Positions 43,651 to 52,482 of a stretch of DNA of 64,000 nt are shown here, in pieces (the first letter of the stretch is position 1; every line of letters starts with the position of its first letter). The notes beneath the pieces are model-generated. The model had not been told where the DNA came from and did not search any database. It worked only from the letters and a program-made list of their open reading frames with translations. The DNA comes from DASYPQ01 sp046155895 (lineage in GTDB: Bacteria; Planctomycetota; UBA1135; GCA-002686595). Location of the stretch: positions 50,243 through 114,242 of the forward strand of contig JBJXFB010000156.1 of NCBI GenBank assembly GCA_046155895.1, in the 5' to 3' direction. The translations under genes and the position numbers were made by a program.

Positions 43651-46095
43651 CTATCTTTGCAACATCAATCGAATGCCTTGGCTACCCGAGAAGTCTTCCA
43701 CTTGCTGCTGCACAAAATAGGTAATGATGGTATCCACGTGTGGTGACCTAAACACATTGAAGGCAAGCGCAGCTTCGCCAGGAAGTCCCAGGATAGTAGT
43801 ACCGGCCGAGATCATGATCGATGCGATCCTTGCCATGGACAACTTGATAATCGCTGGGGTCACGTAACCAAGTAGTGGCACTACGATAGCCGGGATTGCA
43901 CCTCCGGTTGCGACCGTTATGATTGCGCCTACCACCACGGCCGCAACAGCGGTATATGTGCCGTACTGAATAAATGGATACGCATGCACAGATGCCGAGT
44001 CCAATGCATACCACTGAACATAGAGAGGGCGCCCGACATACCTAGCGGCGCCGACGGCCCCCCCCATCCAGGGCAACATGTCCGCAAGACTAACCTGCGC
44101 ACGACCATTCGCATCCGTGTGAACGATTATTCCGTAGTATGGTGCAAGCGAGACAAACTTGAGCACGGATTGAAGTAATGGCCACGATGGGTGGCCACCC
44201 GGCAAGATAAAGGACACAACCCACGAGTAACTGTCTAGGAGTGGCAGTACTCGTGATTGGATTCCGGCTCCGCTCATTGGAATCGGAAAGACGTTGTGAT
44301 GAATTCCATTCCCGAAGCTACCGGCGACCGGCCATGCCTGGAATGTTCCCGACGGCAGAGCCGCAGGAATAGCATCAAAGCACAAGATAGCTATGCCATT
44401 GCTTGGACCATTGTCGATCTGAATCAAGCAGTTGGACGCACCCTGAATGCTAGGCTTGCCTAGCACGCGTATGATTGGTTCGCCATTCGACCCTTGCATT
44501 CCCAGGCCAAAGCGAGAATAAGAGAATGCGTTGCGAGCGACGAATAGCCCATTGGGAGTCTGAATAGTCACGTCCACCGATTGGAACTGATTGCCTGGCG
44601 CCGAAGGCGTCGCATCTATACGAATCTCGCTTGGACTCACATATGTGGTCGGTGGGGACACGTTGCCAAACAGCACCATGTGGCCCGGCGTGAAGCCTGA
44701 GCCACGTATTGTCACAATGTCTTGTCCAAGGGTACTCCCTAGGACATTGCCCACATTCGGATCGACCGTTGTAATGACAGGCGGTCCGGTAATACCTCGA
44801 TCACGGAGGAAAATGTCAAACGTTGCGTTGGTATCACTTGCCACAAGATTGCTCGCTACGCTAGCGAAGGCAATATATCGCCCATCGGCCGAAAGCGCAG
44901 CCCATTTGCAATCGCCATTGCCCTGCGTACCGTCCGCGGCCACACTCACACGTTCGGTCGTGCCGAGTTGGCGGTCGCGGAGGAAGATGTCTTGGGCTCC
45001 ATTTGTATCCCCTGGAGCAAGATTGCCAGTCCAACTCCAAAAGGCAACGTAGCGGCCGTCGGGGGAGGAGGAGATCCCTTGGGTGCCGCTGCTGGCGTTA
45101 CCTTGGGCACCGCCGGTATTGACGCTTACGCACTCGGTTGTGCCCTGTTGCCGATCGCGGACGAACACATCGTCTAGCCCATTTGCATCCCCGGCAAAGA
45201 GGTTCGTGGCGTCACTGCGGAACCCGACGTAGCGGCCATCGTTCGAAACTGATAACGGACTCGTGAAGCTGGAGCCATTTGATTGCACCTCTCCAGAAGT
45301 AACGCTCACGCGGTCCGTGGTTCCCGCGATACGGTCGTGCCAGAAGATATCCCAGCTCGCGTTCGTGTCCCCGGCCACCAAGTTTGTGGCAGCACTCCCA
45401 AACGCAATGTAGCGACCGTTGGCCGAGAGCGCGGACCAGCCGGCACTGTAGTCGTCTGCCTGTGTGCCAATGGAGTCAACGCTCACGCGGGTTGTCTGGC
45501 CGATCTGTCGGTCATGAACGAAGATGTCGCCAAGCAGGTTCGTGTCTCCGGAGACGAGATTGTTGGCCCAGCTTGCAAAACTGACGTAACGGCCATCGCC
45601 GGAAATCGAACACCAGGAGCTACTGTTGGTCGCTTGCGTGCCGGCTGAAGTTACGCTCACGCGAGTAGTAGTCGCACTCTGCCGATCGCGGACGAAGATA
45701 TCCCGGGTGTTATTTGAATCGGTCGAGATCAAGTTGGTCGCATCGCTCTCAAAGACTACGTAGCGGCCGTCAGCCGATATGGTGGGATAGCCGCTCAGGC
45801 CGTTCCCCTGAACCCCAGTACTGTCAACACTCACGCGTGCGGTCATCCCTGCAATACAGTCGCGGACGAAAACGTCGTGGCATCCGTTTGTGTCTCCAGG
45901 AACGAGATTCGTCGCGTCACTCCAGAAGGCTACGTAACGCCCGTCGGCTGAAAGTGAGGGGGAAAGGCTGCTGCCGTTCCCTTGTCCTCCTCCCGACGCA
46001 ACGCTCACTCTCGTAGTTGTCTGTGCTGTGGCAACGCTGGGAGCGAGCGCAAGGACAAGAACTTGGGCGGCGGCGAGTCCTAGGAAGCGTTTCAC
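43651..46095 (-). CDS. Secreted seven-repeat propeller-type protein with IPT/TIG domain and hydrophobic C-terminus
   Basis: 814 residues from the GTG at 46095, which follows GGAGGACTGACC; an in-frame start further out has no such site. The signal peptide ends near SVATAQTTT. Seven repeats of the DGRYVAF ... TNLVPGDTN ... DVFVRDRQ type follow, then an IPT/TIG-like domain (GPPVITTVDPNVGNVLG; IVTIRGSGFTPGHMV), a beta-rich region and, near 715-780, hydrophobic stretches (YTAVAAVVVGAIITVATGG; IVVPLLGYVTPAIIKL). The Cys-rich module of the other two paralogues is absent here, so the C-terminus has been exchanged. Confidence 0.75.
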   Translation of the reverse strand: MKRFLGLAAAQVLVLALAPSVATAQTTTRVSVASGGGQGNGSSLSPSLSADGRYVAFWSDATNLVPGDTNGCHDVFVRDCIAGMTARVSVDSTGVQGNGLSGYPTISADGRYVVFESDATNLISTDSNNTRDIFVRDRQSATTTRVSVTSAGTQATNSSSWCSISGDGRYVSFASWANNLVSGDTNLLGDIFVHDRQIGQTTRVSVDSIGTQADDYSAGWSALSANGRYIAFGSAATNLVAGDTNASWDIFWHDRIAGTTDRVSVTSGEVQSNGSSFTSPLSVSNDGRYVGFRSDATNLFAGDANGLDDVFVRDRQQGTTECVSVNTGGAQGNASSGTQGISSSPDGRYVAFWSWTGNLAPGDTNGAQDIFLRDRQLGTTERVSVAADGTQGNGDCKWAALSADGRYIAFASVASNLVASDTNATFDIFLRDRGITGPPVITTVDPNVGNVLGSTLGQDIVTIRGSGFTPGHMVLFGNVSPPTTYVSPSEIRIDATPSAPGNQFQSVDVTIQTPNGLFVARNAFSYSRFGLGMQGSNGEPIIRVLGKPSIQGASNCLIQIDNGPSNGIAILCFDAIPAALPSGTFQAWPVAGSFGNGIHHNVFPIPMSGAGIQSRVLPLLDSYSWVVSFILPGGHPSWPLLQSVLKFVSLAPYYGIIVHTDANGRAQVSLADMLPWMGGAVGAARYVGRPLYVQWYALDSASVHAYPFIQYGTYTAVAAVVVGAIITVATGGAIPAIVVPLLGYVTPAIIKLSMARIASIMISAGTTILGLPGEAALAFNVFRSPHVDTIITYFVQQQVEDFSGSQGIRLMLQR

Positions 46096-46413
46096 GGTCA
46101 GTCCTCCTCTCAATTGCACCAACCTGTCCGATTGCCCCGGCGTCTTTGGGCCAGCCATTGCGAGCTGGGCTTCGGTCCCGAGCGGCGCTCAGGCTACCAC
46201 GGGCCTGGAGAATGGGGATGGGGGCAGCGAGGCTTGGCTAGGCGAGCATCAGGGCAGGACGATTCCCCGGAAGTAGGATCCTCCTCGCAGGTAGCCTCCC
46301 ATGGCGATCCATCCTTCCGAAGACCTTCGTTCGCTGGCCACTCTCGACAAACCTGATCATCGATCTGGCGGGGGGGGTAAGAACCACGCTCTCCTTCGGC
46401 GAGCCCTAACGAC
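46096..46413. other. Non-coding stretch between propeller and nuclease genes
   Basis: 318 bases. The 5' end holds the ribosome-binding site of the propeller gene and probably its promoter; nothing else is recognisable on either strand. Confidence 0.45.
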
Positions 46414-47346
46414 CTACGCCTTCCACGCCGCAAAGAGCTGATCGAAGGAGAAGAACCGTTTACTGAGCCATCCCTTTCCCTTCTGCAACCGCTCCTTGCG
46501 AACTGGTGGATTGAAGACAAGTCGCGGCTCGCCAAGGAGAAGGAACGTTCGGTTCTCAGGCCAGGACCACTTGCGATGCAAGGAATCGAGAATCGCACGG
46601 TGTCTTGTCAACCACCTGCGACCTCGCCGCTCCTTGAGTAGGGCCTGGAGGTCCTCCCAACTCGTCGCTTGACCGACGGAATCGATGCGTGCGACGTAGC
46701 TCAGGCCGACAACAATGCCTGGATGTTCATCAGCGATCCGTTGTCCAAAGTGTGGCGCGAAATAAAGTGCCTGTGAGATGGAGCTCCCGCGCTCGTACCG
46801 ACAACCATAGAGGTGCCCTTGCAGGAGCACGGCCAGAGTCGTGGGCTCGTTGATCTCCCGGGCGTAGATTTCCACTGATTCACGGTTCCTCACCATGCGA
46901 TGTTCCTTGAGGTATGAGAGGAGATCGGCGCTAAGGACTCGGACCTTTGCGTTTCGTGCATGACTCAAGCGATCCAGCAATTCGCCTAGGCGCTCCCAAC
47001 TGACGTACCTGGTGTGTTTCTCGGCCGGAGCACTCGGCATGTGATCGGTCAACAACACTGTCCGGCATCCGGCATACTTGCGTGCCTGCACCAGGGGGTC
47101 GCTGGCATCCAGCTTCGCTTCGATGACGCAGCGCCCGCGGTTCGTCTCCACCACGATGTCCGATCGGCCGACATCATGCCGCATCTCCAGAGTCACTCCC
47201 TGGGGGATGTCTTCGAAGCCGAACAGGTCTTGGAATGCGGGAACTTCCAGCGCGATCAAGTACCCAAGCAGGGCCGTCAGCCGGGTTTCACGGAGTGATT
47301 GACCGAAGGCGCCCGTAATGGTCGAGACTAGATTGCCCCCGCGCAT
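46414..47346 (-). CDS. PD-(D/E)XK nuclease-superfamily protein
   Basis: 310 residues from ATG 47346 (TTG 47391 is an alternative). The core GRSDIVVETNRGRCVIEAKLDAS supplies the Asp and the ExK of the superfamily, and the preceding LTALLGYLIALEVPAFQDLFG plus DIPQGVTLEMRHD form the expected N-terminal helices and strand. The C-terminal half (RGRRWLTRHRAILDSL; RTFLLLGEPRLVFNPP) is uncharacterised. It follows the restriction-modification gene on the same strand by about 85 bases and may be an accessory nuclease or a virus-derived PDDEXK_4-like protein. Confidence 0.6.
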   Translation of the reverse strand: MRGGNLVSTITGAFGQSLRETRLTALLGYLIALEVPAFQDLFGFEDIPQGVTLEMRHDVGRSDIVVETNRGRCVIEAKLDASDPLVQARKYAGCRTVLLTDHMPSAPAEKHTRYVSWERLGELLDRLSHARNAKVRVLSADLLSYLKEHRMVRNRESVEIYAREINEPTTLAVLLQGHLYGCRYERGSSISQALYFAPHFGQRIADEHPGIVVGLSYVARIDSVGQATSWEDLQALLKERRGRRWLTRHRAILDSLHRKWSWPENRTFLLLGEPRLVFNPPVRKERLQKGKGWLSKRFFSFDQLFAAWKA

Positions 47347-47430
47347 CAGCGGGATACCTGCGGAAGGGGGGGGCTTGAGGCCGCGATCCAATCTCCGGTC
47401 CGTCCTAATCCCTACGCCCGAGGCCGGACT

Positions 47431-50250
47431 TCAGAGAAGCTCCGGACGGTCACCCGAGTCGCTGACGTTCCGCTGTCGCTTACGCGGTGCCTTGCTTCTA
47501 CGACCCAATAACGGAACCACCCTCTTCTGGTGAAGTTCGAAGAGATATTCGACTCGGGCCCGCTCACTAGTAAACGAAGCAGATCGATAACACTTATCGA
47601 CTGCTCGATCCAGGGATTTATGTGCGTCTCGGAGGTCCTTGGGCATTGCTAACGGATCATACAAGTCGGCTAGGGTCTGGTCCGCATGTTGACTGCGAAC
47701 CCTCAACACGCCCTGCGCAGCCGCTGCGACGGCAGCCAGTTGACTGTGTCCAGGAACCGGCCAGGGGTAGTTGTTGTAGACAATATCCTTGGAATAGCGG
47801 TAATCGGACTTTAGGCGACCACAAAATTGGCGGACCCATGCCATATGCATCGCGCTACTGATCACTCCAAAGTGAAATGGCTCAGCATCCGGTATGAGAA
47901 AACAGGCGTTGCTAGGGATGACATCGGGACCGAAATACGCAAACGGAATGTACTGACGGCTCTCAGACGTGTGCCCAGGAACCAAGACAAACGGTCCTGA
48001 TAGATCCACAATCTGCCTGAATCGTGTCGGATAGTCCGCATAGTCCCGTGTCGTCTCGGCCTTGCTCGCCAGTCTGAATGTGCGGACGGCGTCAACCCGC
48101 GCGGCGACACGCGGCATGCTTCGCAGGGTCGAAGGCGCCACACTTGGAAGCCAGAGGCAATACCGGTCGATCCCTTCGAGGAACTCTTCTGCGCCGATAT
48201 AGCGACGAATGTACTGTGCGGCAGCCGGTTCTGCCTTAATCAGCTCGTCGCGCTCCTCCTTTGTCATTATGAGGTGGCCGCCATCGGTCGGCTTGTTTCC
48301 ATACTTCATCGCTGGAACGTCTGAGATCGGATCAGAACGGTTGGAGAGCAGCGCCGCTGGGCCTTCAAATAGGTACGGATTAATCCGCGACACGCGTGAC
48401 ATCGTTCCACGATCGCCATCGCCATCCTCATACTCCCAGAGTGACTTGTCGCTGACATTCTCACGCCCGAAGCCAATGATCACGACATGCACGTGAGCCT
48501 TTCCCCTGGCCTCGCTTTCCCACCGAAACGTCCTATGAGCGCATTGGATTACCATCCCCTTTGAGAGCAACGTGGGCCAAAATATGCCTGGCTGCTCTCC
48601 TTGGGATATTGAACTGGTTGAGACAAAGGCAACCCGGGCTGATGAACCTCTGATGTACTCGGCAGCAACCGCATACCAGCACGTTACGTAATCCAGCACA
48701 CCAGAAGCTGACAAGCCCTGCCAAGTGTCATTCTGGTCTTGCTTCTGCTCAGGTGTCTGGAGGTGGTGTCCAACAAATGGTGGATTCCCCAGCACATAAC
48801 TGCACTCGCTCGCGGGCAATACACTGTTCCAATCCGTGCGGAGGGCATTGCCGATCTGTATCTTCGCACTCTTTCGCAGGGGTAGGCGAAGAACGGGCTG
48901 GCCGAATACTTCTCCCACAGCCTGATTCATCTGATGATCTACTAGCCACATGGCAACTTCTGCGATCCGCGCGGGCCATTCCTCAATCTCGATCCCATGC
49001 ATGTGGTCTACGTCGATCTTAAGGAGCGCTTCCATCAAGAGGTGCTTTGAGTCCCCCTTGCCCCCCCGAAGCTCCTTCAATACTTCCAGCTCAAGCAATC
49101 GGAGTTCGCGGTACGTGACCACAAGAAAATTGCCGCAGCCACAGGCAGGGTCAAGGAAGCGCAGGCGGGCAAGTTTGTTTTGGAATCCTCTAAGCCGTCT
49201 TGGATCCCCGCGGCACGATGACAACTCTGCTTGCAGATCGTCGAGGAAGAGCGAGCGAATCAACTTCATGATGTCGCGCTCGGAGGTGTAGTGTGCTCCG
49301 ATCTGACGACGCTTCTTCTTCCCCTTGTCACCGGCCATGACCGACTGGAACAGCGAACCGAAGACCGCAGGGCTAATGCGGGACCAGTTGAAGTTGCAGC
49401 ACTTCAACAACGCCTTCCGCATCGAGGCTGTGAAATCGGCGAAGTCCAGATTCTCTGCGAAGAGCTGGCCATTAACGTGCGGCAGCGATTTCAGGTCATC
49501 AGGCAGATGTGGCGCACGAGTCAGCAGGTCCGTGTCAAGAACTTTGAAGAATCGTGCGAGAGCCGGCCCCAGGTCACTGCCGTCAGCGCGGGATTCTTCT
49601 ACCACCAACTTGAACGTGTCGGGATCAAATATTCCGGTATCGTCCGCAAAGAGGCAGAAGAGCACCCGAACAAGAAATCGTTCTAGGCCATGCCCCGCGT
49701 ATCCGCCCTTCTCAAGTGTGTCGTGAAGATCTCCTAGTATCTCGACCGCGCGAATATTGATTGGATCTTCCGGATCGACGGGCTTTGTTACGTACCCCGA
49801 AAGAAAGCTGAGGCGACCGATGTTCTCGTGCAGCTTTGCAGTTAGAAAGTCCGCCACCGGCTCTGACGGGTCCGGCCGCTCAAGGTCATAGATGACGATA
49901 CGGGCGAAGTCTGACACCACAATGAACTGGGGCACTTCGTCCCCCCGTCCTTCCCGTGTCAGTGACTGTACGTAGTCGAATGCCTGACTGGCTGCCTTGG
50001 TGAGGTCTTCGCCTAGACTCTTGTGTTCACCAATCATCACCCCCGAATAGAAGACGTCGATTCGATCGAAGGCTTTGCCCAGATTGCGGACCTTCTCTTC
50101 GAAACTGGCGACACTACGCCGCTTAATACCGAATACCCCGAACAAGTCAGTCCAGAAGGATTGCGCGTCAGCACGCTCGCTGAGGGCGTCCTTCCACTCA
50201 ACCGCGAATGCCAGTGCGTTGGCCCGGATCTCGGAGAGCGGAAGAGGCAT
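47431..50250 (-). CDS. Single-chain Type IIL-like restriction-modification enzyme
   Basis: 939 residues, the size of MmeI-type enzymes that join nuclease, methyltransferase and target recognition in one chain. The N-terminus has a nuclease core FDRIDVFYSGVMIGEHKSL (Asp and ExK). A helical linker follows, then N6-adenine methyltransferase motifs: SAM-binding FLDPACGCGNFLVVTYREL near 366 and catalytic VLGNPPFVGHH near 487. The region from about 610 with CLWLPSVAPSTL and the C-terminal helices (SDYRYSKDIVYNNYPWP) looks like target recognition. All key residues are intact, so both activities are plausible, with cleavage on one side of a short asymmetric site in known relatives. Confidence 0.85.
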   Translation of the reverse strand: MPLPLSEIRANALAFAVEWKDALSERADAQSFWTDLFGVFGIKRRSVASFEEKVRNLGKAFDRIDVFYSGVMIGEHKSLGEDLTKAASQAFDYVQSLTREGRGDEVPQFIVVSDFARIVIYDLERPDPSEPVADFLTAKLHENIGRLSFLSGYVTKPVDPEDPINIRAVEILGDLHDTLEKGGYAGHGLERFLVRVLFCLFADDTGIFDPDTFKLVVEESRADGSDLGPALARFFKVLDTDLLTRAPHLPDDLKSLPHVNGQLFAENLDFADFTASMRKALLKCCNFNWSRISPAVFGSLFQSVMAGDKGKKKRRQIGAHYTSERDIMKLIRSLFLDDLQAELSSCRGDPRRLRGFQNKLARLRFLDPACGCGNFLVVTYRELRLLELEVLKELRGGKGDSKHLLMEALLKIDVDHMHGIEIEEWPARIAEVAMWLVDHQMNQAVGEVFGQPVLRLPLRKSAKIQIGNALRTDWNSVLPASECSYVLGNPPFVGHHLQTPEQKQDQNDTWQGLSASGVLDYVTCWYAVAAEYIRGSSARVAFVSTSSISQGEQPGIFWPTLLSKGMVIQCAHRTFRWESEARGKAHVHVVIIGFGRENVSDKSLWEYEDGDGDRGTMSRVSRINPYLFEGPAALLSNRSDPISDVPAMKYGNKPTDGGHLIMTKEERDELIKAEPAAAQYIRRYIGAEEFLEGIDRYCLWLPSVAPSTLRSMPRVAARVDAVRTFRLASKAETTRDYADYPTRFRQIVDLSGPFVLVPGHTSESRQYIPFAYFGPDVIPSNACFLIPDAEPFHFGVISSAMHMAWVRQFCGRLKSDYRYSKDIVYNNYPWPVPGHSQLAAVAAAAQGVLRVRSQHADQTLADLYDPLAMPKDLRDAHKSLDRAVDKCYRSASFTSERARVEYLFELHQKRVVPLLGRRSKAPRKRQRNVSDSGDRPELL

Positions 50251-50322
50251 GCCGCGACGGATGGTATCGAATCGTCTGCGGCGAAGTCAGGTCCCTCTTC
50301 TCCACCTCTAGCAAGGTGGAGG

Positions 50323-50865
50323 CTAGTCCCGCACGCCCCACCAGTAGGCATCGAGATGGACGCGCTCGATGCGCTGCGATCTGGCGATCGCCGAGCCCAC
50401 CTCCTGGTAGGCATTGCTCAGCTTGCTGGACATGTACTTCACTCCGGGCCATCGAGACAGGTCATGCCCAAGCCGGTGCGAGCGGATCCTTGTCCCCGAG
50501 ATGGAGTCGAGCGGGATCTCGAAGAATGCCTCGGCTCTCCCGAGGCCGTATCTGTCTCGGAGGTAGCAGGTGTAGAGGCAGTCGCGGAGGAAGATGTTCA
50601 CGAACTTTCGTGCCAGACCCCAAGTGCGAGACGGTTCAGGTAGGGCACTCCTCATCCTTACGGTCGCGGCGTCGAGAGCGCGCGCGAAGCGGCTAGCGTC
50701 GCCTGTTCCGAACGGGGACAGGTCGATCACGGCCAGGTGCTTTCTCGCCGCCGAAACCACTCCGGGTCCACCCTGGTTTCGAGCCGTCGATGCCCCGATG
50801 GCGATTCGAGCAACCCGGCCCTGAATCCATCCGTTGAACCGGGGCGTCCCTGTTGCTGCTGACAT
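50323..50865 (-). CDS. Uncharacterised soluble protein divergent from UDG-like gene
   Basis: 180 residues from ATG 50865 with GGGGAG upstream. It has HLAVIDLSPFGTGDASRFARA, WGLARKFVNIFLRDCLYTCYL and SRWPGVKYMSSKLSNAYQ. I recognise no domain. It ends 72 bases before the restriction-modification gene on the same strand, so it may belong to that operon. Confidence 0.5.
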   Translation of the reverse strand: MSAATGTPRFNGWIQGRVARIAIGASTARNQGGPGVVSAARKHLAVIDLSPFGTGDASRFARALDAATVRMRSALPEPSRTWGLARKFVNIFLRDCLYTCYLRDRYGLGRAEAFFEIPLDSISGTRIRSHRLGHDLSRWPGVKYMSSKLSNAYQEVGSAIARSQRIERVHLDAYWWGVRD

Positions 50866-51007
50866 GCCGAAATCTCCCCACGCGGCCGTGCTGGTCGTGG
50901 GGCCCCATTCTGCCGCGCGGGGAAGCGGCACGGTTGGCCTTTGGCCCGGAACCCTCCGAACCAACGCTCGCTCAGGCAGGATCGGGATCCAGCCGACAAG
51001 CGGGAGA

Positions 51008-51658
51008 ATGCGGACCACACCGCCCATCCCCGACTGGATCCAGCAGGCGCGGGTGCCTGGTTTCGTGACCGCCCACCAGGTCTGCCAGCACGAGACTCGC
51101 CTCTACGGAACCGAGTCGCTGTTTGGAGATTGGGATGCGGAGATCCTCCTCCTCGCCAAGGACTGGGGTCCCTCGTGCATCTTGCATGAGCGGATGGAGA
51201 GTGGAGATCAGCGTCCTTGGCATCACGCCATGAAACCAGATGGTTCCCCGGCCCGGATCGCTGGCAAGCGACTACAAGAGCTGGCCAGCCCTCTTCAGCA
51301 TCGCGGCTTGCTCTACGGCAGCGCGCTGGCGAACTTGCTTCGAGACGACGGACGTGTCAGCGGGAGCCTTCCCAATCGGGAGGAAGCGGTCGCCTATGGC
51401 ACTCGCGTGACGGGCTGGGTTGTTGCTCAGATGCCCAAGCTCCGCTGGGTCATGTGTCTTGGCCTGGAGGCGTGGGAGTGCGCGTCCGGGGCTGTGGGTG
51501 TGGAGGGGGACTGGAGTCGGCACCGCGACAATTATCTCCCCCTCGGGAAGCTGATCGCGGCCTACCACCCCTCGGCTCGGATCTCGAAGGAGCGCATGGC
51601 GGGGCCGTGGGGCCTACTCGCCCGCCTGCTCCGCGAAGACCTGTCCCCAGCCGCCTGA
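51008..51658 (+). CDS. Uracil-DNA-glycosylase-fold protein
   Basis: 216 residues from ATG 51008 with GGGAGA upstream. The UDG superfamily pattern is visible: AEILLLAKDWGPS where the family has the motif-1 loop, LYGSALANLLRDD, LRWVMCLGLEAWECASG, and the C-terminal LIAAYHPSARIS, whose HPS is the DNA-intercalation motif. The first motif lacks the usual GEAPG, so substrate specificity and catalysis are uncertain. A repair or anti-phage role against modified DNA is possible. Divergent from the 50323 gene. Confidence 0.55.
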   Translation: MRTTPPIPDWIQQARVPGFVTAHQVCQHETRLYGTESLFGDWDAEILLLAKDWGPSCILHERMESGDQRPWHHAMKPDGSPARIAGKRLQELASPLQHRGLLYGSALANLLRDDGRVSGSLPNREEAVAYGTRVTGWVVAQMPKLRWVMCLGLEAWECASGAVGVEGDWSRHRDNYLPLGKLIAAYHPSARISKERMAGPWGLLARLLREDLSPAA

Positions 51659-51727
51659 AGGGGAGGAGTGCCCGGCCTATGGGTGGGGGCCTTCTCGCCA
51701 ACCCGCTTCCAATCCCACGGAGGTCAG

Positions 51728-51985
51728 ATGCGCAAGTTCGTCGCGTTCCTGTTTCTCATGGTCAGCGGTCCGCTCTCTTCCGCCGTCGCTGGCGGATGCA
51801 CGAGTGGTGGCGGCGGCGGAATGGCCGATGCGGACCTCGGCACCATGGGAGGCTCCGGGGACAACTGCGGCGGTGGCCTAGCCGATACGAGTCCAAGCGG
51901 CATCGCAGGAGGCACGGGATCGGACTGCGGTGGCGGAGTCGCGACCGTAGTTGAGGGGGGAAGCAGCCAGGGCAAGGGCGGCTAA
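51728..51985 (+). CDS. Small secreted Gly/Cys-rich peptide
   Basis: 85 residues from ATG 51728 with GGAGGTCAG upstream. A signal peptide (FVAFLFLMVSGPLSSAVAGG) precedes a mature part of about 60 residues that is one third Gly, with three repeats built on CTSGGGGG, DNCGGGLAD and SDCGGGVAT, so three regularly spaced Cys. It could be a structural or modified peptide; no maturation enzyme is adjacent. It is the last gene before the second tRNA-Gly repeat. Confidence 0.5.
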   Translation: MRKFVAFLFLMVSGPLSSAVAGGCTSGGGGGMADADLGTMGGSGDNCGGGLADTSPSGIAGGTGSDCGGGVATVVEGGSSQGKGG

Positions 51986-52166
51986 CGGCCAGTCCAGGTC
52001 ACCTGAATGGCCCGGCCACGGAGTCGAGGTGGCGGAAGGCTGCCATCAACCTGACCTCCTTCGGTTCTGGGCTGCCGGTTCCTGTCCAAGAGGGAGGGAG
52101 ACAGAGGGAGGCACGGACGGACAGGTCGAGGCAGAAGGCGACCAGAGGCGGCGCGAACTGAGCCGC

Positions 52167-52254
52167 TGACTCGCGATTGCCAAGGTGGATGTCGAGGGTT
52201 CGACCCCCTTCAGCCGCTCCATACAACTCGCGGTGGCGCGCGAGTTTGCGCGCG
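52167..52254. repeat. Right-end att site B (tRNA-Gly 3' repeat)
   Basis: TGACTCGCGA at 52167-52176 is followed by 78 bases identical to 11108-11185: the tRNA-Gly 3' half from the anticodon loop plus the terminator. The 5' half of the tRNA is missing, so this is not a functional gene. The prefix TGACTCGCGATTGCC also precedes copies C and D. It marks the right border of element 1 and the left border of element 2. Confidence 0.85.
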
Positions 52255-52290
52255 GGGTGGTCCGCGCGCGGAAGCGACCTGATCGGGAAG

Positions 52291-52306
52291 TGGCGTCAAT
52301 GCGCCG
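52291..52306. repeat. Inverted-repeat motif TGGCGTCAATGCGCCG, copy B
   Basis: It lies exactly 70 bases after the CCA of tRNA fragment B, the same distance as copy A from the intact tRNA. Half-sites TGGCG/CGCCG vary by compensating changes relative to copy A. Confidence 0.6.
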
Positions 52307-52482
52307 CCAAGGTGGGTGGCATTGTTGGCAGTAGGTGCGAGCGTCACCTACGAGGGATGGCAGCAGGCGGCAGCGTAGGACTCCGCGAGACATGGTCCTC
52401 CGTGCCCCCTCCCGATGTGCTCGGTGACAGGCGCTGCCGTTAGACTGCCTTCGGCGCAGGGGATCCCGCCTCGCGCTGGCAA

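Larger units (their letters stand above)
51986..52482. other. Gene-free junction between elements 1 and 2
   Basis: About 500 bases containing att copy B and its palindrome and otherwise no supportable gene. Frames across the tRNA fragment translate into GGRTLDIHLGNRES, a known kind of spurious translation of tRNA remnants. Confidence 0.6.

Noticed and set aside
52046..52226. Frames translating GGRTLDIHLGNRES at 52.2, 60.1 and 61.0 kb
   Set aside because: These are translations of tRNA-Gly 3' fragments, a familiar spurious protein; no gene is called there.
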